The translations under genes and the position numbers were made by a program. The notes beneath the pieces are model-generated. The model did not search any database, had not been told where the DNA came from, and worked only from the letters and a program-made list of their open reading frames with translations. From an uncultured Phocaeicola sp. (GTDB lineage Bacteria > Bacteroidota > Bacteroidia > Bacteroidales > Bacteroidaceae), in contig CALUKX010000002.1 in NCBI GenBank assembly GCA_944321335.1, forward strand, positions 1-64,000: DNA of 64,000 bases, in the 5' to 3' direction. Each line of letters starts with the position of its first letter. The stretch's first letter is position 1. Positions 41,401 to 47,853 of the stretch are shown one piece after another.

Positions 41401-44400
41401 CGCAAAATTGCTTGACCGAAGCGTAGACCGTGAATTTACTTTCGAGAGCATGGGTATTGACTATCTGTTTGTCGATGAATGCCAAGCGTTCAAGAGCCTT
41501 CCATACGTCACAAGCTATCAGAATGTGGCCGGACTGTCAGATGCAAAAGGAAGCCAGAAATCCATCGCACTGTTGAACGGAATCCGCTACCTACAGAAGC
41601 TCCATCAAGGTGATATGGGAACGGTATTCCTTTCCGGTACCACCATCACCAACTCACTGGTAGAGATTTACAACCTGCTGCAATACCTTCGTCCGAATGA
41701 AATGCAACGGTTAGGTTTCACCACCTTCGATGCATGGGCAAGCAACTTTGCCCTCCGTAGCGCAGAACTGGAATATGAAGTAACCAACGAGCTGAAAGAA
41801 AAGAACCGTTTCCGTAACTTTGACAATGTACCGGAACTGGCCAAGATGTATGCGGAAATAGCCGATGTACGCAATGACATGAACCTCCAGCTTCCAAAGC
41901 CGAAACCGAGAATGCACATTGTCACTGTGCCGGCAAGCGAACAGTTGAAGGAAATCAATATGGAAGTGGTCAATATGGTGAAGAACAAGAACGGTAGTTA
42001 CTTCGGGCTGACCACAAATGAACGCTCTCCATTCGGCCTGCTTGCGTCAGGTATTTCAACCAAGGCTGCCATCAGCACACGGCTTATCGACCCGAATCTT
42101 GAAGATGATGAAGGCAAGATAAAATACGTATGTGAGAATGTCAAGAAGATATACGACAAGTTCAACGAACAGAAAGGAACGCAGCTTATCTTCTGTGATA
42201 CCGGTATTCCAGGAGCAGGCAAATCATACGATGCCTATACGGACATTATCAACCGCCTTGTGAAGGAATACGGCATTCCACGTGAAGAGATTGTAGATAT
42301 TCATGTAGCCGACACCGACGCAAAGAGAAAAGCCCTCTTTGCAAAAGTAAACGAGGGGAAGGTACGCATCCTGATCGGAGGCACCAAGAATATGGGTACC
42401 GGTGTGAACGTACAGAAACGTATCGTCGCCCTGCACCATGTCGATGTTCCTTGGACACCGGCCGACCGTGAACAGCGTGAAGGACGTGGTGTAAGACAAG
42501 GGAATGAGATTGCAAAGCAGTTCAATGACAATCAGGTAGACATTTTCTTCTATGCGACAGAAGGAAGTCTGGATATGTACAAATACCAGCTTCAGGACAC
42601 GAAAGGGAAAATGTTCACCCAGTTCAAAGCCGGAACCGTAGGCGAAAGAAACTTTGATGAAGGTACCGGTGATGCAGAAGGCGGATTTGACCCGTCAGAG
42701 ATTGTCGCCCTGCTGTCTGGTAATCCTGTCATCTTCGAGAAGTCCAAGATGGACAAGAAGGTCGAGAAGTTACGCCGTGCAAAACGGGCCTATGAAAGTG
42801 ACTGGCAGCGAAGAAAAGAAGCATTCGAGGAAGCCAGGAGCGGCATGGTAAATATGGAAAGGCTTTTACGTCTTAATGCAAGAGATATAGAAGCCCTTGA
42901 ACGTAACGGTTTCAAGCCTGACGATAAAGGAACCTACCCGTCCGAAGTCACAGTTGTAGAAAAAGGAATGACTTCCGGCCAGAAGTTCGACAAGCCCAAA
43001 GAAGCCGGTGCCTATATCCATAAGCTGCTGGAGAAAGGGAAAGCCGTCATACTGAAAGGATTTGGTATGCAGGCGGAAATCGGAATACCGGAGGATGATA
43101 TGTTCGGCAAACGTCCGATTGAATTGTCTTCTGTTTCCGGAATCAAATATACTACCCAGCTTTCGGATGATGATACGGCCGCCGGTTGTGCTTTGCGTAC
43201 TGTCCTGTTGAAGGTAATCAACAACAAGAAGGTGTATGAAACCAAGCTCGAAGAATACAAGAAGCAGGTAGACGGAGCTGATCCGGGAGAAAACATCTTC
43301 CCGAAGCAGGCAGAACTTGATGAAGCAATCAAAGAGAAGAAACGTCTGGATGCTGAATACAAGAAGCTGTCCGACGAAAACAAGGATTCAAAATCAGGAG
43401 AAGCACCTTCTTCAGCGCCGGAGGTTTCCGATGAAGATGTGCGTTTCCGCATCCGTGAAGCAGAACCGCCGAAGAAAACCGGAATCGGCTATAAGGTGTT
43501 TGTCCTCAAAAACGGCAAACTTTATCCTCCAATGGTTGCAAATCCCAATGGAGCAGATACACCTGTAGGCGTATGGCTCGATGCAGACGCAGCACCGGTA
43601 GCAGGAACAAGCAAAACCGGACGTATGCAAGTGAAGGCCGGTGGTAAGGGAACACAGGGAGGTAGCGGAAAACTGGCCTACCGACCGGGATGGCATCTTG
43701 GAGAAATACCTTATGCCTTGCAGTTCAACAGGCTGAACCCTGAAACCGGAGAGCGTGAGCTTTTCCCTGCCAACTTCGTATGGGCAGAAGTAGAATATGC
43801 TGATGATATAGATTATCAGGATGAAGCCATGAGTTACGGCTACAACCAGAACGGCAAATTCCAGCACAGTCTTGCAGGCCTTCCAAGACTTCCAGAAAAC
43901 GGGTCATACAAATACCGGACAAACCCCAATCCAGAAACAGACGATTGGATCATTACCGGTGCCATGAAAGTGAACCGTGTACTGAAGCCAAGCGAAGTGG
44001 ATGCAATGGTGGAAGCAGCTGGCCGGAAACCACAACCAAGACAAAACGGAGCCATCACCGATGAACAAGTTGAGAAACTGAATGAGCAAATTACAGTAAA
44101 CACCAGACAGGCAATCAATGATGTCGGAAAGAAGCTGAATCTTGACATTGAAATCATAGAGAATACAGAAAACCTTGAAGGCCGAAAAGCGAAGGCAAAA
44201 GGATGGTTTGATACACGAACGGGTAAAATTGTCCTTGTCCTTCCCAACCACACCGGCGTAAGTGATGTAATGGCGACAATCCTTCATGAAGGTGTCGCCC
44301 ATCACGGTTTGCGCCAGCTGTTCGGTGAACATTTCGACACGTTCCTTGATAATGTGTTCAACAATGTATCGTCCGACATTCGCAGACGTATCGTGGACTT

Positions 44401-47400
44401 GGCAAAGAAAAACGGATGGAATTTCCGTGTCGCCACAGAAGAATATCTGGCCGCACTCGCAGAAGATACCAATTTCGAGAATGCGAAGACTGAAGGATGG
44501 TGGAACAAAGTAAAACAATTCTTCCTCCGTATGCTTACAGAGGTAGGAATCACTCTCCCTACTCTGACAGACAACGAGCTTCGGTACATTCTCTGGAGAA
44601 GCTACATGAACTTGAAAGAACCGGGTACACGCAGCATATTCGGGCAGGCAGAAGATGTTTCCATGCAGAGCCGGTTAAAGGTAGGCAACTATTCATCCAC
44701 GCCGGAAAACGGACCACTCCGTTTCCGTGACCAGTCTGCCGACGGTATTGCCAGACGTATGTATGAAGATGCGACCAGACGAAAGTCTTACCGCTTGCAG
44801 GAAGCATATCAGGACAGCATGTTAGGATTGCTCCGTATGCAGCAGGCCATTGCAGAAGAAAGCGGAGAAGACATTACGGACCATGAAAACGCTTACGTGG
44901 CAGAAAACCATATGTCAAGCCGTAGCACCGATGAAACCGAGTTCTACAAGGACAACTATTTCAAGCCGATGATGAAGGCTGTAACAGACCTTATGAAAAA
45001 GGGGCACCACTCCTACAATGATGTGGTGAACTACCTTATAGCCAAAAGCGGCCTTGAACGTAATGTAGAGCTTGCTTTCCGTGATGCTTTGAATGCAAAC
45101 AGCGAGGATGATATGACTGCAACCAAAACACAACGTGACGCATACCTGAATGATCCTGAAAGGGCAAGACTTATAAAGGACCTCAACGACGGGAAAATCA
45201 GCTGGAGCGACTACCGTGTGCAGGATGATATGCTCCGTGAACTGTATGCACCCGGTTATCTGGAGTTCAGGAAAAAGGACTATTCCGGATTGACAGCATT
45301 GACCGGTGAAGAAACTGACTATGAAACTGTAGCACGCCAAATGGTGGAAGAAATGGAGCAGGACGACAACGACCTGACTGATAATGTCTGGAAGGCTATA
45401 AACACTGCCACAAAAGAAACCCTCCGCAAGACCTATGAAAGCGGATTGATGAGCAAAAACCAGTACGAATACGTCAAAGGAATGTTCGAATACTACATTC
45501 CGTTGAGAGGATGGAAAGAAGACACAGCGGCCGACGTGTACGATTATCTGACCTCCGAACGCAGTTCTTTCAATTCTCCGGTCAAGGATGCAAAGGGACG
45601 TATGTCTTTGGCAGATGATCCGTTGGCTACCATCGGTAACATGGCAGAAAGCGCAATCCTCCAAGGGAACAGAAACCTTATGAAACAGAAGTTCCTGAAC
45701 ATGGTAATGAACCACCCAACAAGCCTTGCTACCGTCAGCGAAATGTGGTATGAAAACAAGGGTACCGAAGAGGATCCTATCTGGGTAGAATCCGTTCCCG
45801 AAATCCCGGATGATGCAACAGCAGATGAAGTGGCGGCCATCGTCGAAAAACATGAGGCAGATATGAATGACTTACGGGATAAAGGAATGGCAACGAAGAA
45901 ACGTGGCCACCTGACAATCGACTACCGTGCATCGAAAAGAGAAAAGCAGGAACATGCCGTAAAGATAAAGCGTAACGGTAAAGACTATGTTGTGTATGTG
46001 AACGGGAATCCGAGAGCGGCCCAAGCCCTCAACGGACTGACGACAGACAGTATGCAGCATAAGTTCATGAAGCTGGTAGGAAGGCTGAACCGACAGATGG
46101 CGGCCAACTTTACGACACGTAACCCAGCTTTCGTCGTCAGCAACCTTTCACGAGATTTGATTTTCGCCGGAAGCGCTGTTGCCATTAAAGAAAACCGACG
46201 GTATGTTAGCAACTATACCAAGAACATTTTGAGTCTTCTCGGTAAAGCCTCAATTCCACGCTTGATGTGGAAACGTCAAAAGGGCACGCTTGACATAAAC
46301 AACCCTATTGAACGTTACTTTTCTGAGTTCCTAAAAAATGGCGGAGAAACAGGCTACACGAACCTTCACAGCGTCGATGAATACAAGAAGCTGATTGCAC
46401 GTGAAATCATCGAAGCACAAGGACGTGTAGATATCGGGCGTATCATCGGGCTGAAACCGGGAAGAGTGACAACTCCGACAACATTAGGTATTGTGCCTGC
46501 TTTCCGTTTCGTTGCCAAATGGACGGGATTCTTCAACCGTTGTGCAGAAGACACAAGCCGTTTCGCAGTCTACATGACTTCAAGACAGCAAGGTCGAAGT
46601 GTAACAAGAAGTGTCAGCGACGCAAAGGAAATCACAGTGAATTTCAATAAGAAAGGAGCTGGAGGTTTAGGAGCTACCACATTCAAGAGCCTGTATCTTT
46701 TCTTCAATGCGGCCGTGCAGTCTTTGAACAATGCGGTCCGTCTTGCAAGAAACAAACCGTTGAGGTTCGCTGCATGGACAGCCGGCTTCACAGCCGCCGG
46801 CATACTGGTACCAATGATGAACCAGATACTTATCAACGCTTTGGGCGGTGATGATGATAAGGACGCATACAACAATCTTCCGGACTGGGTACGAAGAAAC
46901 AACTTTGTTCTCTGGTTGGGCGGTGAACGGTTCCTGACCATACCGTTGCCAATCGAGTTACGTGCCTTCTACGGTAGCGGCGAGCTGTTCCACTCCATTG
47001 CAAGCGGCATAGAGCATAAGAACGCAGGTTATGAAATGCTTGCACAGTTCAGCGACCTACTTCCGTTGAACCTTACCGGAGGTGGCGGCGATGCCCTGTC
47101 AAATGTCATTCCGGATGCAGGCAAACCGTTCTATCAGGCAATGACCAACACTGACTATTTCGGTAAACCGATATACAAGGATAAGGACTATAACAAGCTC
47201 ATGCCTGAATGGACCAAAGCCTACAGCGGCACCAGCAAGCAGCTTATCAGATGTGCAGAACTGTTGAACGAACTTTCCGGCGGCGACAAGTACAAGAAGG
47301 GAGCAGTGGATATGAACCCTGCAATGGTGGAACATTTCTTTGAAAGCTATTTTGGCGGCATGGGTAAAACCGTCAATCAGTTAGGTAAAGGCATTTCCGC

Positions 47401-47788
47401 AATCTGGGATGAAGACCAGCGAAATTCCCGTAACATACCTGTAGTGAACCGGTTCTACAGTTCATCCGACGAACGTAACGCATTCAGCCGTGTAAATGAG
47501 GAATACTACCATTATCTGGAGGAATACCAGCAGACACAGCAACGGATCAGAGGTTACGAGAACGAAGACGACGCAGGTGTCATGGGATATGCAGAAAAGA
47601 TAGATTTCCTTGAAAATTCTAAGGAATATGAACGCTATGAAATCATGAGTGACTACATGCCTGACATTAAGGATTTGCAGGATGAAATCAACGAAACGGA
47701 AGACCGTGACGAACGGAAAGACCTTGAAATGATGCTCAACGTCCTGAAAGCCGAACTTATTGATGAGCTGAAGGAAACAGAGAAATAG
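29480..47788 (+). CDS. Giant 6102-residue polyvalent phage protein (ART, methylase, helicase, zincin-like, LPD38-like)
   Basis: 6102 residues (about 680 kDa), one continuous frame. Approximate order: two N-terminal repeats (WLYNKLKNQGYNIGTYDEF and WYYDKASSMKLNVGTYDDF, 1-60); helical Ala/Gly-rich region (260-560); DdrB/ParB-like domain with SNDGIVLSGNGRTMAGE (about 1430); ADP-ribosyltransferase-like segment with TLYHGTQNEG (about 1893); pyrophosphatase-like segment (2040-2170); mobile-element helicase-associated segment with MGIDPEILAIGTEMAVYH (about 2490); N6-adenine methylase (3000-3200, LDPSMGSGIFEG and SNIPFGSI); SNF2-like helicase (3810-4345, GAGKT, VDECQAF, REQREGRGVRQGN); zincin-like LHEGVAHHGLR (about 4935); long LPD38-like C-terminus with NPAFVVSNLSRDLIFAGSA. 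By analogy with P1 DarB-type proteins it may be packed in the virion and injected with DNA to protect it. Composition changes suggest module capture. Confidence 0.85.
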   Translation: MTNDDDKKWLYNKLKNQGYNIGTYDEFSSSLNNEEDRKWYYDKASSMKLNVGTYDDFNKMFGTTTTTEEAPAAPADTVAATMPKDTVPTNFTEQPAGQNIFNQPQIPIKPTYTQQEWEKMDVNQRLQNAGNVVISPEKPWTMEQEAAWSGLTPEARKVIIGDDKVYNMFESHLQHQQAGKLQTANRQQVANLTTDIDSELTRRGAELDRKASEQRSWWQDLPRGGGGAITTFNFSTNNGRMADQEYKDLSAARNQLTEAQRIINEADINAKNGTMSDWLKSSFAGGASRGFGQKLFDVSTWDAGMTDLNNNVSALMALKAFDEGKPLTRSQEMLLDAMSVKLATEAYFGSYVGRGYKAGQVTAESIPFMIEMCINPASTAGKSATSQLSRYAIQRFGKQALKKNAKKYAATKAATRVLGDVAGSALMSASTGTGRVTADAVDRMAGQVTYDTDLEDGTSYFTGHTGGDDAMEAFGKAFASTTIENYSEMVGNYFAPALGIVGSGVRKGMEKIGLGSVGRFIDNVAASDVAKLVTDFEKSSQWNGLIGEYAEEVAGNIMNALVVGDMTLDTAEGTGVFNLDQNIDTFLGVSLMGGFLSSVKTLGYRTPKYRAKKDMQSKDNAASLAFGDQETWGGIRNTLAFGNEDEVRGALNDVLANDSYTEQQKAAALDYAKAVETYRGMVQGESKRREEEDPTQVDTETSFDNGYSLEAPQEQNDAKNMLDYQRENMKKLFGMDDVDESIGDPLRYIAEMRELGRPQEEIQAVIDYANAKATYDGMIQHVRDDIDGKIEQSNARIDSYSNETGMIQPATMKVDDRQVYVVNGKIVMNEDGTGIDTGKSDEFIVIRDAQTGNLETTNPHNVLSVDEPIDAASQKSMLADQIMQEEAQKAARQIDGTLSFNPGDTYTLTDEEGKQMDMQVVPNEQGIVDNGDGTVNVTYDGGTTVIPMQKEQIQQMNDATNLARLAQFEQEKAEKRAMEAADEQAASRPSYAYQAELTLKGQDGIGVRGSIVSEMNDDGQFEVYTETPINGKKVNLFTPEELDGMVIEHNGAPVTNEAAQPAQQETEGVSVNDEAIRNATVEDYKKANPNINESSFNKSPELVQQYLQQEVPPTVDYLNGKLSDRDYLAAVGYATGENSWLDSKDTTAEAIAKAAREKAQSYLPFINTNADAGTQQQEAQQQEAPTVEPMPMIGEGENAEPDFASVTPQRSHDFLYNEAGLSNDEANAFVQANIDATKKQLEKVKKSAPKMGTSLSAYKKQQQEYQTKVNEAQQKADYWAQVKAEHDKVKSEEMERRRKEQEAATSQAILEEQQRIEEEKRKAEEQQRIGTNNVAPAIRERWNQAPKVEGLPNEIVLANGEKIPGRYVLVESGAATPSHNVANGFAKTEGFPIDENEQSVNDRDYERDKQAQDITRQIAGNYDSRALQTPVVVSNDGIVLSGNGRTMAGEMAAAGNTDAAYIEYLQKYPEQFGFTKEQIAGMKHPRVVFVPNDAMPYTAETFAKFNQQDMKGQSKTEQAVKLGKVVDDSTFNQIVRRINSYDSLGDFYADSAAANEAIKALHGAGVINSNQLAEMFDGETLSASGKELLENLLIGKAFESNPDAVRQITAFKSVRQAVISALSEISNNVMLGKEYSLENELSQAIALVYAARKNGVKAGESASAYARQGNLFQIDEGATVADYNNATVMMLADILNDGRVTRLKRALSVYNAKANDSAQGQMDLFTGSVVPKDEILKFVNQLFSNGTEEQQAAAVRQADERRKENSVQQDVDSGTGNDGNGTGQQEAASEEAEISAEEALAKRVTYTDNEAEKEGPNGTIYYRGIYIDGTYVITQVDEPNSKGEYTGSYFLYGNERFAGIPEAVNYIDSREGDEKLPKHINKDGLLVNEDGTPMTLYHGTQNEGVNSSSDLEPGHRRDDGDKATFNGDGVSFTPSKDIALEYADNNEKKVFSANIRFKKPYYSYGVQGLSEEEAKEFSDRLKSEGYDGIIIYASPAMRAVGDYPIEVISLDKGSILPAKDIDVQIEQARQEVNTSPTEAQIKAGNYRKGHVKIDGFDITIENPKGSVRSGVDEKGNKWSTEMQNDYGYIKGTESVDGDHIDIFLSDHLNDWNGTVYVVDQVTDGGGFDEHKVMYGFNSQEEAREAYLSNYSKGWKGLGSITAVSKDDFRKWVDSSHRKTKPFSEYKSVQATFEKKEKSASGGSMDIVPKPNGKQNGTAPLQDTLPPSKDSEKEEGTKENSVKKEEGFTVERRFHKKNGTYIYAVKFTELMDKDAFKALKTKVKNFGGYYSSFGKGGFIFDNEEDARKFASAVLDKSGEQLDDAEPLSLHDVQSANGDLAEDNSSLIERIMKGSVIKWAELYLKAKSQGNEKNATKWKNNIREVIRKTYKGEAEEANKWAEQVFFPYIEKNSQEPSKGTQPEKQGPGMKEIDVISLMQELKEKGEAKLSDHVKDNSEEQPSAQPETKNPSGNRLVTDERYAELRERMRKKLGGQMNMGIDPEILAIGTEMAVYHIEKGARKFSEYAKAMIEDMGDAIRPYLKAFYNGARDLPEMEDAGYTSEMTSYDEVRKFDIANFDKEQGSIMATAEMVVKENQVAAQAEEAKNTLTNQRNEQRRKDNEQTSANTETVASQAEAVASDSERRIEEAETKEQIESVQSEVEEYLSIIDNQLSELDYVDNLRSGMRVILKDGRNVLLSIVMHSGEQIGAVQFSKPHIERLYASYKGSLIEFTPDKIDIEATVRLNEPKEFRAVEPNKKDTPKSYNNYKVGDKVIYTPSQRSGSPMEAVIHDFENYGEHNPVLDTGLAPVLYEVVEWGDIKPISQKSNEKPSKSNEKEVSSHTQIGNLFGDLFENESLNNDRNDTEGTEQSERTSGTDRTVGNVSPDGNGILESGSTGRTDSGETGGSRGREQSVDSGKPGRISSGRSVGNSQSVDNGHSEIRHPESDGGRSVRTGADANGRHSTSKTPEPSKEDEKTEVKTANEKKNPKNTRNYLYPSDASEIDNLTPQKRLEANVNALEVLCKLIREQREATKEEREIMGRFRGWGGLGDILNVYNTRQLRNLRNPLADRLADAIEELDPKENRHLIDAIRKSSLTSYYTPTAVARAMNGFLVKAGFKGGNMLDPSMGSGIFEGTLPKDVQQRTQITGVELDWLTGQIAKHLYPDANVKITGYENANTTRGGYDVVESNIPFGSIRVNDSSWKSDSSPVKRAAQGKIHNYFAVKMLESTRPGGLCVIMTSNAILDTKGNQIIRDHILDQAEVLGVLRLPDNTFKGAGTSVVTDVLFLRKYRDEEDRNSTLQDSRYQTIKEAFQGSTVLEVTNPSDRQSYKVEVNGYFKEHPEMMIGTPIAGGQYRADAFGLTSNQSTDEIAAQMEKLIDKSVVGNRKGKLFNTVRSEREVYQAVRESYTGDGSFEGNGNIIEQNGKFGILSSEKNKYGDTTRTFEENPKLKKYADRIRAYIPLRKLMKQIISEEIAGTDNRKIDALRKELTDSYNKYVKKFGRLHDKENDFISYDIDGYSVRSLEIWKEDKLVKLSDIFTKNTIKPALNLSQANDPQSAISISLSEYGEIRPSFMEKVLGENWYEQCSDVLYRIPFSEDRYDTKDAYLSGDVKSKLEDARKAAEENSEFEKNVKALEEVQPKDIPFDDISIRMGARWIPIEVYNDFLYETYGISRPTQWNRVKSGIAYSPEADTYTVNIVSTELSGKAAEWKTERRSAGDVFEAALKDKTLTVYDTYKDNGQEVTVLNKEQTELVNNKIQDLRTAFEDWLPRDPERVKQLQAIYNDKFNRSVLRKFDGSHLNVAGLMGMELRPHQKDAVWMLINNRGGIVDHIVGAGKTLVMQSAIMEMRRMGIAKKPMIVALKATVAQIAKEFVEAYPAARILAPTEKDFQKENRKKFLANIALNDYDCVIISHDQYIKLPHTEEVETQVINEQLAQLDAAIEFLYGQDDASQLTKRQIKGLEKRKANLEAKLAKLLDRSVDREFTFESMGIDYLFVDECQAFKSLPYVTSYQNVAGLSDAKGSQKSIALLNGIRYLQKLHQGDMGTVFLSGTTITNSLVEIYNLLQYLRPNEMQRLGFTTFDAWASNFALRSAELEYEVTNELKEKNRFRNFDNVPELAKMYAEIADVRNDMNLQLPKPKPRMHIVTVPASEQLKEINMEVVNMVKNKNGSYFGLTTNERSPFGLLASGISTKAAISTRLIDPNLEDDEGKIKYVCENVKKIYDKFNEQKGTQLIFCDTGIPGAGKSYDAYTDIINRLVKEYGIPREEIVDIHVADTDAKRKALFAKVNEGKVRILIGGTKNMGTGVNVQKRIVALHHVDVPWTPADREQREGRGVRQGNEIAKQFNDNQVDIFFYATEGSLDMYKYQLQDTKGKMFTQFKAGTVGERNFDEGTGDAEGGFDPSEIVALLSGNPVIFEKSKMDKKVEKLRRAKRAYESDWQRRKEAFEEARSGMVNMERLLRLNARDIEALERNGFKPDDKGTYPSEVTVVEKGMTSGQKFDKPKEAGAYIHKLLEKGKAVILKGFGMQAEIGIPEDDMFGKRPIELSSVSGIKYTTQLSDDDTAAGCALRTVLLKVINNKKVYETKLEEYKKQVDGADPGENIFPKQAELDEAIKEKKRLDAEYKKLSDENKDSKSGEAPSSAPEVSDEDVRFRIREAEPPKKTGIGYKVFVLKNGKLYPPMVANPNGADTPVGVWLDADAAPVAGTSKTGRMQVKAGGKGTQGGSGKLAYRPGWHLGEIPYALQFNRLNPETGERELFPANFVWAEVEYADDIDYQDEAMSYGYNQNGKFQHSLAGLPRLPENGSYKYRTNPNPETDDWIITGAMKVNRVLKPSEVDAMVEAAGRKPQPRQNGAITDEQVEKLNEQITVNTRQAINDVGKKLNLDIEIIENTENLEGRKAKAKGWFDTRTGKIVLVLPNHTGVSDVMATILHEGVAHHGLRQLFGEHFDTFLDNVFNNVSSDIRRRIVDLAKKNGWNFRVATEEYLAALAEDTNFENAKTEGWWNKVKQFFLRMLTEVGITLPTLTDNELRYILWRSYMNLKEPGTRSIFGQAEDVSMQSRLKVGNYSSTPENGPLRFRDQSADGIARRMYEDATRRKSYRLQEAYQDSMLGLLRMQQAIAEESGEDITDHENAYVAENHMSSRSTDETEFYKDNYFKPMMKAVTDLMKKGHHSYNDVVNYLIAKSGLERNVELAFRDALNANSEDDMTATKTQRDAYLNDPERARLIKDLNDGKISWSDYRVQDDMLRELYAPGYLEFRKKDYSGLTALTGEETDYETVARQMVEEMEQDDNDLTDNVWKAINTATKETLRKTYESGLMSKNQYEYVKGMFEYYIPLRGWKEDTAADVYDYLTSERSSFNSPVKDAKGRMSLADDPLATIGNMAESAILQGNRNLMKQKFLNMVMNHPTSLATVSEMWYENKGTEEDPIWVESVPEIPDDATADEVAAIVEKHEADMNDLRDKGMATKKRGHLTIDYRASKREKQEHAVKIKRNGKDYVVYVNGNPRAAQALNGLTTDSMQHKFMKLVGRLNRQMAANFTTRNPAFVVSNLSRDLIFAGSAVAIKENRRYVSNYTKNILSLLGKASIPRLMWKRQKGTLDINNPIERYFSEFLKNGGETGYTNLHSVDEYKKLIAREIIEAQGRVDIGRIIGLKPGRVTTPTTLGIVPAFRFVAKWTGFFNRCAEDTSRFAVYMTSRQQGRSVTRSVSDAKEITVNFNKKGAGGLGATTFKSLYLFFNAAVQSLNNAVRLARNKPLRFAAWTAGFTAAGILVPMMNQILINALGGDDDKDAYNNLPDWVRRNNFVLWLGGERFLTIPLPIELRAFYGSGELFHSIASGIEHKNAGYEMLAQFSDLLPLNLTGGGGDALSNVIPDAGKPFYQAMTNTDYFGKPIYKDKDYNKLMPEWTKAYSGTSKQLIRCAELLNELSGGDKYKKGAVDMNPAMVEHFFESYFGGMGKTVNQLGKGISAIWDEDQRNSRNIPVVNRFYSSSDERNAFSRVNEEYYHYLEEYQQTQQRIRGYENEDDAGVMGYAEKIDFLENSKEYERYEIMSDYMPDIKDLQDEINETEDRDERKDLEMMLNVLKAELIDELKETEK
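38061..38414 (+). CDS. Nested (overprinted) gene candidate inside the giant ORF
   Basis: 117 codons, ATG to TAA, in a different frame from the giant gene. The product starts MTQKELNNLKEQAEQIGPWA and ends KLLNHLRKMRKQK. It has a balanced amino-acid mix (Trp, Tyr, Leu, Glu, Ile), a predicted mostly helical fold, and codons typical of the neighbouring phage genes (many ctg, gaa, gac, aac). In the same bases the giant frame encodes a Ser/Gly/Arg/Thr-rich low-complexity linker, as expected if the small gene constrains the sequence. It could be a captured gene whose flanks fused with the helicase module. Its function is unknown, and expression is unproven. Confidence 0.6.
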   Translation: MTQKELNNLKEQAEQIGPWAMYLLTETEYWNPEALDELTVEKLEEAEEENNRWIVENRDEFPAGGASETARASITDTVKLDIRSLTEDEAFELEQMRMDDIPLPKLLNHLRKMRKQK

Positions 47789-47796
47789 AGTTAATT

Positions 47797-47829
47797 GATA
47801 AAGAGGCTGTACGGACCTGCCTCTTTATC
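47797..47829 (+). terminator. Perfect hairpin between giant gene and portal gene
   Basis: GATAAAGAGGC (47797-47807) pairs exactly with GCCTCTTTATC (47819-47829). No long T run follows, so it may be a weak terminator or an RNA processing/stability element that separates ejection-protein and portal expression. Confidence 0.6.
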
Positions 47830-47853
47830 TTCGCTTAGATAAAAACGGAAGAT

